Assembly: GCF_002954615.1 (NCBI RefSeq) | Contig: NZ_MSCJ01000001.1 | Location: 2,728,001 to 2,792,000, forward strand | Reading direction: 5' to 3' | DNA length: 64,000 nucleotides | From: Photobacterium angustum | GTDB lineage: Bacteria; Pseudomonadota; Gammaproteobacteria; Enterobacterales; Vibrionaceae | Shown: positions 1 through 9,909 of the stretch, in pieces | Layout: each line of letters opens with the position of its first letter | How positions within the stretch are numbered: position 1 is the first letter of the stretch | Notes under the pieces: generated by a model | What the model was told of the DNA's origin: nothing | The model's input: only the letters and a program-made list of their open reading frames with translations | Database searches by the model: none | Program-made: the position numbers and the translations under genes

Positions 1-435
1 CAAACACTGTGGTATGAGATGCTCGAAGATGCTCGCTTTGAAGCCGAACAATGCCATAAAACTTTACGTTATAACACGCTGCAAGATTGGCCGATTAATG
101 GTAACCCTAACCTGTTGATTAGCGCACTAGAGAACGTAATACGTAACGCAATCAAATACGGTAATGACATCATTGAAATACAGTTTACGGTTCAGCAGCA
201 CCTGCTCACCATCACTATTGATGACAATGGTGATGGTGTGCCTGAAGCAGAATTAGATGATATCTTCCGCCCCTTTTACCGCGTCTCCACCGCACGAGAT
301 CGTGACAGCGGAGGCACAGGGCTTGGTTTAGCCATTACAGAAAGTGCTATTCGACAACATAGAGGAACAATTCAAGCAAATAATAGCTCCCTTGGCGGAT
401 TGAATATTACCATTACTCTGCCTCTGGCCCGTTAA
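1..435 (+). CDS. cpxA: CpxA sensor histidine kinase, C-terminal part (truncated by window edge)
   Basis: The reading frame is already open at base 1, so this is only the last 144 residues of the envelope-stress kinase CpxA (about 457 residues in E. coli). The HATPase domain is visible: an N box around ALENVIRNAIKYG, a G1 box DDNGDGVP and a G2 box GTGLGLAI. The segment FEAEQ before the N box and FRPFYR between the G boxes are typical of CpxA. CpxA phosphorylates CpxR in response to misfolded envelope protein. The sensor part, the phosphorylated His and cpxR lie to the left of the window. The 3' end overlaps the convergent cyclase gene by 23 bases. Confidence 0.9.
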   Translation, partial: QTLWYEMLEDARFEAEQCHKTLRYNTLQDWPINGNPNLLISALENVIRNAIKYGNDIIEIQFTVQQHLLTITIDDNGDGVPEAELDDIFRPFYRVSTARDRDSGGTGLGLAITESAIRQHRGTIQANNSSLGGLNITITLPLAR

Positions 436-2053
436 CGTCATTAAAGAAATACACTTGATTTTTTCCCTGCCGCTTAACTTGATACATCGCCATATCAGCT
501 TTGTGCATCAAATCATCAAGTGAAATTTCTTTGGCTGCTGAATAGCAACCACCAATGCTTGAATGAATAGGAATAAATACCTTATTTTCAACTTCAAACG
601 GACAAGCCAGCATTTGCTGCAAAGCGGCTGCGTAATATTCAGGACTCGCTAAATGCTGAGCTGAATACAGTAAAACAGCAAATTCATCTCCGCCTAAACG
701 TACCAGCAACGCTTTTGAGCCGAAGACTTTACGCATCATTAAAGCGAGATGCTTTAATACTTTATCTCCAGCGCCATGACCATATTGATCATTTATCGGC
801 TTAAAGTCGTCCAGATCAATATACAAAAGGCAGATGACTTTAGATGACGTTACGCTATTACTCAGAATTTTATTGGCTTGTGTTAGAAAAGAAGCACGAT
901 TTAAGAGTCCCGTTAAATTATCGTAATGCGCTAACGTATAAATACGCTGTTTATTAATATGTTCTTTTAATTGATAGCGTGCAATCCAATAAGATAAAAC
1001 GAAACTCAATATAATTGCGACATAAACTAAGGTTTGATGATGTTCGATCGCTTTAATGAAATCGCCACGTTTATCAAAAGCAACAAAGGAAATCAGTTTC
1101 CAAGCGGTCGAATTATTTTCTGTAACATGGTATTCCTGAAAGCAGTAAGGGTTAATTCGCCCAATGGCACCAACCGACTCAATGGTTAATACACCTTTAG
1201 ATGTAACAATTTGCCCCGACTGCATAGCTTGAATTTGTGCTTCTAATTCAGGGAACTGCTGATAAATAGTTTGCTCTTTTTTATTATCAAACATAAAGGC
1301 AAACTCTTTTTCTGGATACAAATTATTATAGAGATAATAGCCATCACTATTTACCAACATATAGTTTGTCCCCCCATTAAGGTTGAACAACCCTAGCCCT
1401 TCCATCAAATACTTCGCTAAATAGTTAATAATAACAATACCCTGCTTATTTCCCTCTTTATCAAATACAGGTGCAGATAAACGGATCATCGGCTTATAAG
1501 GCACTTCAATCTCACCATGCTCGATATTTAAATCAAGTGGAGATATATAGATCCCTTTGTGTTGTAATTTTGCCGCCTCAAGGAAATAGTATCGATGTTT
1601 TTTCTTCTGTAACTCATTAGAAGGCACAATCAATGCACGCCCGTCGTTAAAGTTAACCCGAGTAACTTCATTACCTTCTAAATCGAGATAGCGCATTTGA
1701 TCATAGATTTCTTTACGTTGACTCACCGATTTCAGAGCTTGTGAAAAACGTGCCATTCGCTGCTGTTTTTCAATACCATCTTTCAATCCGGTAATACGGT
1801 GGATCTCATGGTTATTGGCGATATCAGCCAATAATGCTGTTTCTCGTACTACTGAGCCTATTACCACTTGGATATAATTTTTTTTACCAACCAGCAGTGC
1901 TTTTTGCTGTACTTGAATATTACTTTTTCGTCGTTCAAGTTCAGATTGTGAGTTATAGTAAAAAATCGATAGAAAAACCGTTAACAACAATAAAAATATC
2001 AGCGTAAAACGGACAAAGAAAAACTTATACTCAGGTATTGCGAGATTTTTCAT
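413..2053 (-). CDS. Membrane diguanylate cyclase with periplasmic Cache-type sensor
   Basis: 546 residues. A membrane helix lies at about 13-32, a periplasmic region of about 310 residues follows with Cache-like features (YLDLEGNEVTRVN and a late RLSAPVFDKEG segment), then a second helix at about 350-370 and a GGDEF domain from about 390. The active-site signature is intact (RLGGDEF), so c-di-GMP synthesis is expected. The RxxD inhibitory site normally five residues before GGDEF is absent, so product inhibition through that site is unlikely. I chose the ATG at 2053; an upstream TTG at 2122 would add an improbable 23-residue leader. The ligand is unknown. The gene is convergent with cpxA, and nothing shows that the two are functionally linked. 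Confidence 0.85.
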   Translation of the reverse strand: MKNLAIPEYKFFFVRFTLIFLLLLTVFLSIFYYNSQSELERRKSNIQVQQKALLVGKKNYIQVVIGSVVRETALLADIANNHEIHRITGLKDGIEKQQRMARFSQALKSVSQRKEIYDQMRYLDLEGNEVTRVNFNDGRALIVPSNELQKKKHRYYFLEAAKLQHKGIYISPLDLNIEHGEIEVPYKPMIRLSAPVFDKEGNKQGIVIINYLAKYLMEGLGLFNLNGGTNYMLVNSDGYYLYNNLYPEKEFAFMFDNKKEQTIYQQFPELEAQIQAMQSGQIVTSKGVLTIESVGAIGRINPYCFQEYHVTENNSTAWKLISFVAFDKRGDFIKAIEHHQTLVYVAIILSFVLSYWIARYQLKEHINKQRIYTLAHYDNLTGLLNRASFLTQANKILSNSVTSSKVICLLYIDLDDFKPINDQYGHGAGDKVLKHLALMMRKVFGSKALLVRLGGDEFAVLLYSAQHLASPEYYAAALQQMLACPFEVENKVFIPIHSSIGGCYSAAKEISLDDLMHKADMAMYQVKRQGKNQVYFFNDVNGPEAE

Positions 2054-2230
2054 AAGCAGTATGAAATAACGGCAGGCATAAAAAGCCGAGAAGTATGCCT
2101 TAAAAATATACAAAAAGCACAAAGATTAAATTTATCGTTATTAGAAATAACCTTTATTATTCTGTATTTGATTGTTAAAGCAGTGCTTGTCACAATGCAC
2201 TATCTTTAGCTGTTAATGAAGCGATGAATT

Positions 2231-2695
2231 ATGTTTGATATTGCGTTGTATGAACCCGAAATTGCCCCCAATACGGGTAATATTATTCGCCTAAGTGCGA
2301 ACTGTGGCGCGAACTTGCACCTAATTGAGCCTTTAGGGTTTGATCTGGATGAAAAGAAAGTCCGTCGTGCTGGATTGGATTATCATGATTTAGCGCATGT
2401 CCATCGCCATAAAGACTTTGCAGCCTTCATGCAAGCAATGGAAGGTCGTCGTATTTTTGCCTGCACCACCAAAACCACTAATTTCCACACTAATGCGAAA
2501 TTTGAACAGGGTGATGTGTTACTTTTCGGCCCAGAAACTCGCGGCCTACCGGCTGAATTTATTGCCAGCCTCCCCCTTGAACAACGCTTACGTATTCCAA
2601 TGCAACCCGATAGCCGCAGCTTAAACCTTTCCAATGCGGTTGCGATTATCTCGTTTGAAGCATGGCGACAAATGGATTTTAACGGCGCAGTATAA
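2231..2695 (+). CDS. trmL: tRNA (cytidine/uridine-34-2'-O)-methyltransferase TrmL
   Basis: 154 residues, the normal length for this small SPOUT methyltransferase, which methylates the wobble ribose of tRNA-Leu isoacceptors using SAM. The knot motifs are present: [14 protein letters not shown] near the N terminus, FGPETRGLP in the middle, and [19 protein letters not shown] near the C terminus, where the SAM-binding trefoil knot forms. It is a single gene with its own terminator, convergent with cysE. Confidence 0.95.
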   Translation: MFDIALYEPEIAPNTGNIIRLSANCGANLHLIEPLGFDLDEKKVRRAGLDYHDLAHVHRHKDFAAFMQAMEGRRIFACTTKTTNFHTNAKFEQGDVLLFGPETRGLPAEFIASLPLEQRLRIPMQPDSRSLNLSNAVAIISFEAWRQMDFNGAV

Positions 2696-2701
2696 AACAG
2701 A

Positions 2702-2726
2702 AAAAGGCGATCAATGATCGCCTTTT
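2702..2726. terminator. Bidirectional intrinsic terminator between trmL and cysE
   Basis: Seven-base-pair stem GGCGATC/GATCGCC with an AAT loop, flanked by an A run on the left and a T run on the right, so it can end transcription from both convergent genes. Confidence 0.85.
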
Positions 2727-2767
2727 CTTTCACATTCAATATATCCTTTATTGAACATAAACGATGG

Positions 2768-3589
2768 CTAAATACCATCACCTTCAATAAACGTTTGCGA
2801 GTTACCATTAAATTGCTGATCCATATCCATCGATGGTTTATCAGAATTTGGTCGCCCAACGACTTTGGCAGGAATACCGGCCACAGTTGTATGGGGAGGT
2901 ACAGGATTTAACACCACCGAACAAGAGCCAATTTTCGCCCCTTCACCGACTTCGATATTGCCTAATACTTTAGCACCAGCGCCTATCATCACCCCTTCTC
3001 GGATCTTCGGATGACGATCGCCGCTCTCTTTCCCCGTACCACCTAATGTGACGTCCTGAAGGATTGATACATCATTTTCAATGACAGCGGTTTCACCAAT
3101 CACAATACCGGTCGCGTGATCAAACATGATCCCTTGACCGATTTTTGCCGCAGGATGCACATCGACTTGGCAAGCTACCGAGATTTGGTTTTGCAGATAA
3201 ACCGCTAAGGCTTTTCGATCTTGCTTCCACAACCAGTTAGCCACGCGATATCCTTGAAGAGCATGACAACCTTTAAGATAAAGTAATGGAATAGAATACA
3301 TTTCAATAGCAGGATCTCGTTCAACAACAGCACAAATATCACGTGCTGCCGATTCAACTATCGAACAATCGCTAGCATACGCTTCTTCGATGACCTCACG
3401 AACAGCCATCGCTGGCATCGATGGTGTCGCCAATTTATTTGCGAGTATATAACTTAATGCAGCAGCAAGATCATCATGCTTAATAATCGTGGCATGATAA
3501 AAACTCGCGAGCATTGGCTCATGCTCTGACTGCTCTCGTGCTTCCTGCTTGATCGCTGGCCAAAGCTGGTGTTGTTGACATTGCTTCAC
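2768..3589 (-). CDS. cysE: Serine O-acetyltransferase CysE
   Basis: 273 residues, like E. coli CysE. It makes O-acetylserine from serine and acetyl-CoA, the committed step of cysteine synthesis, and is normally feedback-inhibited by cysteine. The N-terminal helical domain (EPMLASFYHATI) is followed by a left-handed hexapeptide repeat domain containing DHATGIVIGETAVI and GGTGKESGDRHPK with the catalytic His. The start is GTG at 3589, supported by AGAGGA just upstream. A strong terminator separates it from gpsA, so here it is probably transcribed alone rather than with secB-gpsA. Confidence 0.96.
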   Translation of the reverse strand: MKQCQQHQLWPAIKQEAREQSEHEPMLASFYHATIIKHDDLAAALSYILANKLATPSMPAMAVREVIEEAYASDCSIVESAARDICAVVERDPAIEMYSIPLLYLKGCHALQGYRVANWLWKQDRKALAVYLQNQISVACQVDVHPAAKIGQGIMFDHATGIVIGETAVIENDVSILQDVTLGGTGKESGDRHPKIREGVMIGAGAKVLGNIEVGEGAKIGSCSVVLNPVPPHTTVAGIPAKVVGRPNSDKPSMDMDQQFNGNSQTFIEGDGI

Positions 3590-3663
3590 GTCATCCTCTG
3601 CTTACTTATCTATTCTTCTTATAACTATACTTAATTAGTCAGGTATTACTTTAACCTGATTGC

Positions 3664-3698
3664 AAAAAAAAACAACGCGAGCCAAGGCTCGCGTTGTT
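3664..3698 (-). terminator. Intrinsic terminator after secB-gpsA
   Basis: Thirteen-base arms, 3671-3683 and 3686-3698 (core ACGCGAGC/GCTCGCGT), followed on the minus strand by a run of about nine T. It ends the transcript that carries gpsA. Confidence 0.9.
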
Positions 3699-3739
3699 GA
3701 AACAGAAGATAATAAGGTTGATACCCTTATATCTTACTG

Positions 3740-4756
3740 TTATTCATATTTTTTCTCGCGTGCGAGTAATTCTTTAGCAGCCTCACGAGCATCTTTACCT
3801 TGATAAAGTACTTGATAAATTTGCTCAGAGATCGGCATCTCAACACCATAACGTTTAGCTAATTGCCAAACCTCTTTGGTATTACGATAACCTTCAACAA
3901 CTTGACCAATTTCCTGCTGTGCTTGCTCTACACTTTTACCTTCACCTAACGCTAAACCAAAACGACGGTTACGGGATTGGTTATCGGTACATGTGAGTAC
4001 TAAGTCACCCAATCCAGCCATGCCCATAAAGGTTTCAGGCTGTGCACCTAATGCCGCGCCAAGACGACACATTTCCGCAAGACCGCGGGTGATCAACGCT
4101 GTACGTGCATTGGCACCAAAGCCAATACCGTCAGACATACCTGCACCAATCGCAATCACATTTTTTACAGCGCCGCCTAGTTGCATCCCCGTAAAATCAT
4201 TATTGCTATAAACTCTAAAGGTTTTATCACAATGAATCTTTTCTTGAAGATCAGCAACAAACTCCGCATCCGGTGATGCAACAGAAATAGCCGTCGGTAA
4301 ACCCGCAGCTAGTTCTTGGGCAAAGGTAGGGCCTGATAATACTGCAAGTGGAATATCACTACCTAAAGCATCGACTGCGACATCTTTTAACAGACGTCCA
4401 GTTTCTGGTTCTAACCCTTTGGTCGCCCAACAGACACGTGAATCTGAGCGTAAGAAAGGTTTTACTTGTGATAATACTTGACCAAATACATGACTTGGTA
4501 CAACAACAAGTAAATCGCGGCTACCTTCAACAGCATCTTGTAAGTTTGACGTTACAATTAACGATTCTGGAAAGTGCACACCAGGAAGAAACGCTTCATT
4601 GGCACGATCAATTTCCAATTGTGCAATATGTTCTGGGTCATGGCCCCATAAAATAACATTGGCACCATTTCTGGATAACGCAATAGCAAGTGCTGTGCCG
4701 TAAGAGCCAGCACCTAATACTGCCATTGAAATCGTATTATTTGCGTTCTTAGTCAT
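3740..4756 (-). CDS. gpsA: Glycerol-3-phosphate dehydrogenase [NAD(P)+]
   Basis: 338 residues. It reduces dihydroxyacetone phosphate to sn-glycerol-3-phosphate, the backbone precursor of phospholipids. The N-terminal Rossmann motif [10 protein letters not shown] binds the nucleotide. The catalytic Lys lies in [14 protein letters not shown], and the substrate-site segment [14 protein letters not shown] and the C-terminal GLGDLVLTC motif are present. The start lies 17 bases after the secB stop, so the two genes are co-transcribed. The plsB acyltransferase that consumes its product is elsewhere in this window. Confidence 0.97.
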   Translation of the reverse strand: MTKNANNTISMAVLGAGSYGTALAIALSRNGANVILWGHDPEHIAQLEIDRANEAFLPGVHFPESLIVTSNLQDAVEGSRDLLVVVPSHVFGQVLSQVKPFLRSDSRVCWATKGLEPETGRLLKDVAVDALGSDIPLAVLSGPTFAQELAAGLPTAISVASPDAEFVADLQEKIHCDKTFRVYSNNDFTGMQLGGAVKNVIAIGAGMSDGIGFGANARTALITRGLAEMCRLGAALGAQPETFMGMAGLGDLVLTCTDNQSRNRRFGLALGEGKSVEQAQQEIGQVVEGYRNTKEVWQLAKRYGVEMPISEQIYQVLYQGKDAREAAKELLAREKKYE

Positions 4757-4773
4757 AATTGTTACTTTGCTTA

Positions 4774-5235
4774 TTAAGCTTCAGCGTTTGCTTCTGCTTG
4801 GTTTTGTAAGTAGTTCATGAACAATGCATCAAAGTTTACTGGTGCTAGGTTCAATTGTGGGAATGTACCCTTAACTACTAAGCTTGAAATTGTTTCACGC
4901 GCGTACGGGAATAGGATGTTCGGGCAGAATGCACCTAGGCAATGTGCTAGTTGTGGTGCTTCCATACCTGCAACAGAGAAGATACCACCCTGCTGAACTT
5001 CACAAAGGAATGCATTCTCTTCTTCATTCTTAACTGTAACAGTCAGACGAAGTACAACTTCATACACACCTTCAGCTAGTTCGCGGCTTTGAGTATCAAG
5101 ATCCAATTTCACATCTGGGTTCCATTCTTTTTGGAACATATCAGGTGAATTAGGCGCTTCAAAAGAAACGTCTTTTAGGAAGATACGTTGAATTTGAAAG
5201 TTTTGTTGTGCTTCTGTATTTGCTGCTTCAGCCAT
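4774..5235 (-). CDS. secB: Protein-export chaperone SecB
   Basis: 153 residues. SecB is a cytosolic homotetramer that holds preproteins unfolded and hands them to SecA. Family segments are clear: [14 protein letters not shown] near the N terminus, an acidic beta region, and the [12 protein letters not shown] and [15 protein letters not shown] blocks near the C terminus. It is followed closely by gpsA, the usual enterobacterial order. The grxC gene found between the rhodanese gene and secB in E. coli is not present in the 123-base spacer. Confidence 0.97.
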   Translation of the reverse strand: MAEAANTEAQQNFQIQRIFLKDVSFEAPNSPDMFQKEWNPDVKLDLDTQSRELAEGVYEVVLRLTVTVKNEEENAFLCEVQQGGIFSVAGMEAPQLAHCLGAFCPNILFPYARETISSLVVKGTFPQLNLAPVNFDALFMNYLQNQAEANAEA

Positions 5236-5358
5236 TTCCTGAGTCCTTTTTGATGCTCGCTATTACGAGACTTAATACGCCAGCACAGTGCTAACCACAG
5301 GCTGTATTGAATAAATAGACAGCGGTATGACTACGCGTACCGCACATCAAACAATGCG

Positions 5359-5799
5359 TTATTTTTTACCTTTGCTTTTTACTAGCGGCAGGTTTGCTTC
5401 GTTCCAAGCAATCAGACCGTCTTTTAGTACGTTAACATTGGTAAAACCCGCTTTACTCAAATCATTTGCGGTTGTTTGAGCGGTTTGACCTGTCTTACAT
5501 ACCACAATGATTGGGGCTGTTTTATGTTTTTCAAGCTCTGTAATGTTTTGTTCTTTAATTTGGCTTGGCAAAGCGTGAAGTGAGCCCGCAATATGACCTT
5601 TACGGTATTCATCACGAGAGCGAATATCAACAAACACTCCTTCTTCACGATTGACTAATGCTGTCGCGTCGTTAATACCAATTGTTTTATACGTTGCAGT
5701 TTTCTCTTTGACCATAGAACCGATGATAGCCACAACTAAACCGATCCAAACTAGAGATAAAATAGGGTTACTGGTTAAAAATTCAATATATTGTTGCAT
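5359..5799 (-). CDS. yibN: Membrane-anchored single-domain rhodanese (YibN-like)
   Basis: 146 residues. An N-terminal membrane helix at about 10-28 is followed by one rhodanese domain, with EYRKGHIAGSLHALPSQ and the active-site loop CKTGQTA carrying the persulfide-forming Cys. The domain would face the cytoplasm if the N terminus is outside. The sulfur acceptor is unknown. It lies upstream of secB on the same strand, as YibN does in E. coli, and may share its transcript, although a 123-base gap intervenes. Confidence 0.85.
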   Translation of the reverse strand: MQQYIEFLTSNPILSLVWIGLVVAIIGSMVKEKTATYKTIGINDATALVNREEGVFVDIRSRDEYRKGHIAGSLHALPSQIKEQNITELEKHKTAPIIVVCKTGQTAQTTANDLSKAGFTNVNVLKDGLIAWNEANLPLVKSKGKK

Positions 5800-6218
5800 T
5801 TGCTTCGCTCTGTTTCATGGCTAAATGGCAGCCAAGATTAACGGGATTTTTAAAGGTTTTGAGTATACCGTTGTTACCTATCATGTACAGCAACGGGTAT
5901 TCATTCCGCGCTTTAACTCACTTGTTGCTATTAATAAGTTATGCGCACCACCCAGTATAAAAGCGAATCTCGCACTTACCTATTAATGAAATAGAGAAAA
6001 ACTGTGATCTAGGGCTTACACTCAAGACAATAAATGCATATATTTTGTCGAATAGGTCACAATACGCTCGACAGTAAGTTTGAACTTCTCCTACTGCTTT
6101 CAATACTTTCTGTAGTAAAATTACATTAATGGATATTACAATTACCTTAAAAATGCTTTTACATTAAGCAGTTAAGGCAATTGATATAGATTTTCATTTA
6201 TTCGAAGAGGGACAGAAC
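5800..6218. other. Intergenic region between the rhodanese gene and gpmI
   Basis: 419 bases between divergent genes; it must hold both promoters. It becomes AT-rich toward gpmI. I see no RNA gene or strong repeat. A 47-codon frame at 5817-5960 lacks a ribosome binding site and is not called. A loose CRP-like half site (TGTGA near 6003) is not convincing. Confidence 0.5.
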
Positions 6219-7760
6219 ATGTCTGCGAAGAAACCACTTGCACTTGTTATTTTAGATGGTTGGGGCTACCGCGAAGACAATGCGGATAACGCAATTGCTA
6301 ACGCTCAAACACCAGTAATGGATGGGCTGCTTGCTCAAAACCCTAACACACTAATTTCAGCTTCTGGTATTGATGTTGGTCTACCTGACGGTCAAATGGG
6401 TAACTCTGAAGTGGGTCATACTAATATCGGTGCAGGCCGTGTGGTATACCAAGATCTTACTCGTATTACTAAAGCGATCAGCGATGGTGAGTTTTTCGAA
6501 AATGAAGCACTTGTAACGGCTATCGACAAAGCAGTAAACGCAGGTAAAGCGGTTCATATTATGGGTCTTCTATCTCCAGGTGGCGTTCACAGCCACGAAG
6601 ATCACATTGCTTCTGCAATTGAAATGGCAGCAAAACGTGGCGCAGAGAAGATCTACCTGCACGCATTCCTAGATGGCCGAGATACGCCACCACGTAGCGC
6701 GAAAAATTCACTGGTTCGTTTTAATGAACTATTTGCCAAGCTAGGCAAAGGACGTACCGCATCACTGATTGGTCGTTACTACGCAATGGATCGCGATAAT
6801 AACTGGGATCGCGTTGAAAAAGCTTACGATCTTATCACTGCCGCTAAAGCTGAGTTCACAGTCGCTAATGCCGTTGACGGTCTAGCTGCGGCTTACGAGC
6901 GTGATGAAAATGACGAATTTGTACAAGCAACTGAAGTACGTGCTGAAGGTCAAGAAGCTGCAATCGTGGCAGATGGCGATAGCGTTATTTTCATGAACTA
7001 CCGTGCTGACCGTGCGCGTGAAATCACACGTGCATTTGAGCCGGGTTTTACCGATTTTGCGCGTGCACAATTCCCACAATTATCTGACTTTGTAATGCTA
7101 ACGCAATATGCTGCGGATATTGAACTAACAACAGCATTCAAACCAGCAAGCCTAGACAATACATTAGGCGAATGGCTATCGAAGAAAGGCAAAAAACAGC
7201 TACGTATTTCTGAAACAGAAAAATACGCGCACGTAACCTTCTTCTTCAATGGCGGTAAAGAAGATGAGTTTGATGGTGAATCACGTCAACTTGTTGCTTC
7301 ACCAAAAGTAGCCACTTACGATCTTCAACCTGAAATGAGTGCACCAGAGCTAACTGATAAGCTTGTTGCTGCAATCAAAGGTGGTGAGTTCGATATGATC
7401 ATCTGTAACTACCCTAACGGTGATATGGTTGGCCATACTGGTGTTTACGACGCTGCAGTGAAAGCGTGTGAAGCACTAGATACTTGCCTAGGTAAAGTCG
7501 TTGCAGCGATTAAAGAAATGGACGGCCAGTTACTGATCACTGCCGACCACGGTAATGCCGAGATGATGGTTGACCCATCAACCGGTGGTATCCATACAGC
7601 ACACACGAATCTACCAGTGCCACTTATCTACGTAGGTAGCAAAAACTTAGAACTTAAGTCAGGTGGTAAGCTGTCAGATCTTGCGCCAACGATGCTTTCA
7701 CTAACAGATATGGAAATCCCTGCAGAGATGTCTGGTCAGGTGCTATACAATCTGAAATAA
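6219..7760 (+). CDS. gpmI: 2,3-bisphosphoglycerate-independent phosphoglycerate mutase
   Basis: 513 residues, normal for the manganese-dependent enzyme that interconverts 3- and 2-phosphoglycerate in glycolysis. Metal-binding and catalytic motifs are visible: LDGWGY near the start, GNSEVGHTN with the catalytic Ser that carries the phosphate, [23 protein letters not shown] and [10 protein letters not shown]. The start is supported by the strong Shine-Dalgarno AGAGGGA. envC follows after 8 bases, the usual proteobacterial pairing of these two genes. Confidence 0.97.
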   Translation: MSAKKPLALVILDGWGYREDNADNAIANAQTPVMDGLLAQNPNTLISASGIDVGLPDGQMGNSEVGHTNIGAGRVVYQDLTRITKAISDGEFFENEALVTAIDKAVNAGKAVHIMGLLSPGGVHSHEDHIASAIEMAAKRGAEKIYLHAFLDGRDTPPRSAKNSLVRFNELFAKLGKGRTASLIGRYYAMDRDNNWDRVEKAYDLITAAKAEFTVANAVDGLAAAYERDENDEFVQATEVRAEGQEAAIVADGDSVIFMNYRADRAREITRAFEPGFTDFARAQFPQLSDFVMLTQYAADIELTTAFKPASLDNTLGEWLSKKGKKQLRISETEKYAHVTFFFNGGKEDEFDGESRQLVASPKVATYDLQPEMSAPELTDKLVAAIKGGEFDMIICNYPNGDMVGHTGVYDAAVKACEALDTCLGKVVAAIKEMDGQLLITADHGNAEMMVDPSTGGIHTAHTNLPVPLIYVGSKNLELKSGGKLSDLAPTMLSLTDMEIPAEMSGQVLYNLK

Positions 7761-7768
7761 TTATCTCC

Positions 7769-9064
7769 ATGCGAGATATGATTAGAAAACATCTAAACAA
7801 AAAAATCCGCGCCAGTGCATTATGCACTGGCGTTCTTTTATGCATGACATTTGCCGTTCCATGTGCAGCGTCCAGTCAAAACCAGCTCGATGGCGTAAAA
7901 CAGGAAATCTCACGTCAAAAAAATCAACTGGCAAGCAAGCAAAAGAAATACAACAGCTTGCAACAAGATCTAAAACAACACGAACTGAACATTGCCAAAG
8001 CTGCGAATGATATTCATGCGACAAACAATCAATTAGCAACCATTAAACGCGCTATTGATAAGTTAAATACGGAACAAACAGAACTAGAACAAAAACAGAA
8101 ACAACAAAAGGCCGTTGTTGCATCTCTATTAAATGCCCAATTTCGCCAAGGCCAAGACAGCGATATCGCCAGTTTATTAAGTGGTGAGGATTCAACACGC
8201 CTTGACCGAATGACAACTTATGCTGAGTACATCAGTAAAGCCCGTGTTAATGCCATTGATGCCCTTGATGCCACGCAAACTGAAATTCAAATGAAAGTAC
8301 ACCAGCTCAACGAGCAAAAAACGGAGCAGCAACAAGTACTCAACACTCTTAAACAACAAAAACAAACACTCGATCAACAGCAACAATCACGTCAAAAAAC
8401 GCTATCTAGTATTAAAAGTCAAATCGATAGCAGCAGTGAAGATTTAGCAGAACTGCAAGCCAACGAAAGACAAATGCTCGCTGCAATTGCCAAAGCGAAA
8501 GCGGAAGCAGAAAGAAGAGCCCGTGAAGAAGCGGCAAGAATTGCCCGTGAAAAAGCGGCAGCTCAAGCACGCATAAAAGCGGCAAAAGAAGCCAAAGCGC
8601 GCGCTGCAGCTGAAGCCGAAGCACGTGAGATTGACAGACAATATGCAAACCAACAGGCACGTGTGCCGATGGACGGCCTTGCTCGCCATAAAGGCAAACT
8701 ATACTGGCCAGTGAAAGGGACTATTTTGCATAACTACGGCTCGCATCAGCAAGGACAATTACGCTGGAAAGGCATGGTATTTAGCAAGCCAATGGGTAGC
8801 CAAGTAAAAGCGATTTATTCCGGTCGTATTATTTTTGCAGACTGGCTACGTGGCTATGGTTTGATGATTGGTATTGATCACGGTAAAGGCGACATGAGTT
8901 TCTATGGCTATAACCAAACACTACTGAAGAAAGTCGGTGATACGGTTCAAGCTGGAGAGCCAATAGCCCTAGTCGGTGACAGTGGTGGCCAAACCCAACC
9001 CGGACTCTACTTTGAGATCCGCCGTAAAGGCCAGCCAATAGATCCTAAACCTTGGCTTGATTAA
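7769..9064 (+). CDS. envC: Murein hydrolase activator EnvC
   Basis: 431 residues. A signal peptide (about 1-35, ending CAASS) is followed by long coiled-coil segments rich in Gln, Lys, Glu and Ala (about 40-280), then a C-terminal LytM-like domain from about 300. The usual HxH zinc ligands are replaced (YGYNQ), so the domain is degenerate. It is expected to activate the amidases AmiA/AmiB at the division septum under FtsEX control rather than to cut murein. The end (SLYFEIRR-like and PKPWL) matches E. coli EnvC closely. An ATG nine bases downstream (7778) is an equally possible start. Confidence 0.93.
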   Translation: MRDMIRKHLNKKIRASALCTGVLLCMTFAVPCAASSQNQLDGVKQEISRQKNQLASKQKKYNSLQQDLKQHELNIAKAANDIHATNNQLATIKRAIDKLNTEQTELEQKQKQQKAVVASLLNAQFRQGQDSDIASLLSGEDSTRLDRMTTYAEYISKARVNAIDALDATQTEIQMKVHQLNEQKTEQQQVLNTLKQQKQTLDQQQQSRQKTLSSIKSQIDSSSEDLAELQANERQMLAAIAKAKAEAERRAREEAARIAREKAAAQARIKAAKEAKARAAAEAEAREIDRQYANQQARVPMDGLARHKGKLYWPVKGTILHNYGSHQQGQLRWKGMVFSKPMGSQVKAIYSGRIIFADWLRGYGLMIGIDHGKGDMSFYGYNQTLLKKVGDTVQAGEPIALVGDSGGQTQPGLYFEIRRKGQPIDPKPWLD

Positions 9065-9086
9065 GCTCCACTCTAATACTAAAAAT

Positions 9087-9124
9087 AAAAAGGTTGGTGA
9101 TAATTATTATCCCAACCTTTTTTA
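9087..9124. terminator. Bidirectional terminator between envC and the TetR gene
   Basis: Stem AAAAGGTTGG/CCAACCTTTT, extended after a one-base bulge by GATAA/TTATC, with T runs on both strands. It serves both convergent genes. Confidence 0.85.
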
Positions 9125-9149
9125 ATATCGCTTCTTTCGCAACAGATTC

Positions 9150-9794
9150 TTAACGCTTAGCTTGTTGCTCTTGTTGCTCGTAATACTGTTTCAATGCTTC
9201 TACACGTTCGCAGCCTAACGGTGTTGCCAGCGGCCTTACAATATTAAGTATCTGAATAACACCTTTATAGATAACCGTTGGGGTTATTTTAGCACCAGCG
9301 ACTTGTGTTGTTTGATAACTAATCCAACTTGATGCCACCATCAACAAAGTCTCAGCCAAGGTTTTCAAATCTTCATCATCGATATCAACCAATCCACCTT
9401 CTTTCAAGCTTTGCATCAATATAGCGATGTTACTGCGAAGTTGCGCCTGTGCTTCAAGGTATTTAAGTTGTAATTCGGGATCACGTCGTAAGATATCAGG
9501 CAAATTTGCGTAGAAAAAACGATAGCGCCACATCAACAAAAATACGGCATCGAGATAGCTCAATAGACTTTCAGTCGTTTCAGCTTCATTGCGTGGTTGA
9601 AAGCTCACTTGTAAGTCAGTGGCATATAAATCAAAAATACTGTGGATGATCTGTTCTTTATTTCTAAAATGATAATAAAGATTACCCGGACTGATCGCTA
9701 GATCGGCGGCGATATGATTCGTCGTTACGTTGGGCTCTCCGCGATCATTAAATAACGCTAAAGCAGCATGAATAATTCTGTCTCGGGTTTTCAT
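9150..9794 (-). CDS. TetR/AcrR-family transcriptional regulator
   Basis: 214 residues. The N-terminal helix-turn-helix is typical (TTNHIAADLAISPGNLYYHFRNKEQII, about 24-50). The C-terminal ligand and dimer domain has no residue pattern that tells me the ligand; it resembles the bacterial-repressor type of TetR C-terminal domain. It is divergent from hldD with 115 bases between the start codons, and a 13-base inverted repeat overlaps a TATAAT there, so control of itself and/or the LPS operon is plausible. It is not SlmA, which is elsewhere in this window, and no specific name is justified. Confidence 0.8.
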   Translation of the reverse strand: MKTRDRIIHAALALFNDRGEPNVTTNHIAADLAISPGNLYYHFRNKEQIIHSIFDLYATDLQVSFQPRNEAETTESLLSYLDAVFLLMWRYRFFYANLPDILRRDPELQLKYLEAQAQLRSNIAILMQSLKEGGLVDIDDEDLKTLAETLLMVASSWISYQTTQVAGAKITPTVIYKGVIQILNIVRPLATPLGCERVEALKQYYEQQEQQAKR

Positions 9795-9820
9795 TTGATT
9801 GACTTCCTTCGCCCTTCTTC

Positions 9821-9833
9821 TACATATAATGTA
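9821..9833. promoter_or_regulatory. Inverted repeat over a putative -10 box between the TetR gene and hldD
   Basis: TACAT-ATA-ATGTA is a perfect 13-base inverted repeat containing TATAAT (9825-9830). TTGACT at 9799-9804 lies upstream, but the 20-base spacing is longer than ideal. The layout fits a TetR-type operator blocking the hldD promoter; this is inference. Confidence 0.4.
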
Positions 9834-9909
9834 TCATAAGTTAACGTTTTTTTTGCTCTGTAGCGCCATAGCTACAAGTTGTTATTTCATCAATGAAGGA
9901 TTTTCTCCC

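Noticed and set aside
2383..2859. Minus-strand frame across trmL and the cysE end
   Set aside because: It runs opposite trmL and through the terminator, with no similarity to a known protein.
3993..4004. SlmA binding site inside gpsA
   Set aside because: GTGAGTACTAAG lacks the right half of the palindrome.
5817..5960. 47-codon open frame with hydrophobic stretches in the gap before gpmI
   Set aside because: No ribosome binding site, starts inside the probable rhodanese promoter, and codon use is not convincing.
8412..8689. Minus-strand open frames opposite envC with Leu/Phe/Cys-rich translation
   Set aside because: Shadows of the Gln/Lys/Ala-rich coiled-coil coding sequence; no start signal or family similarity.
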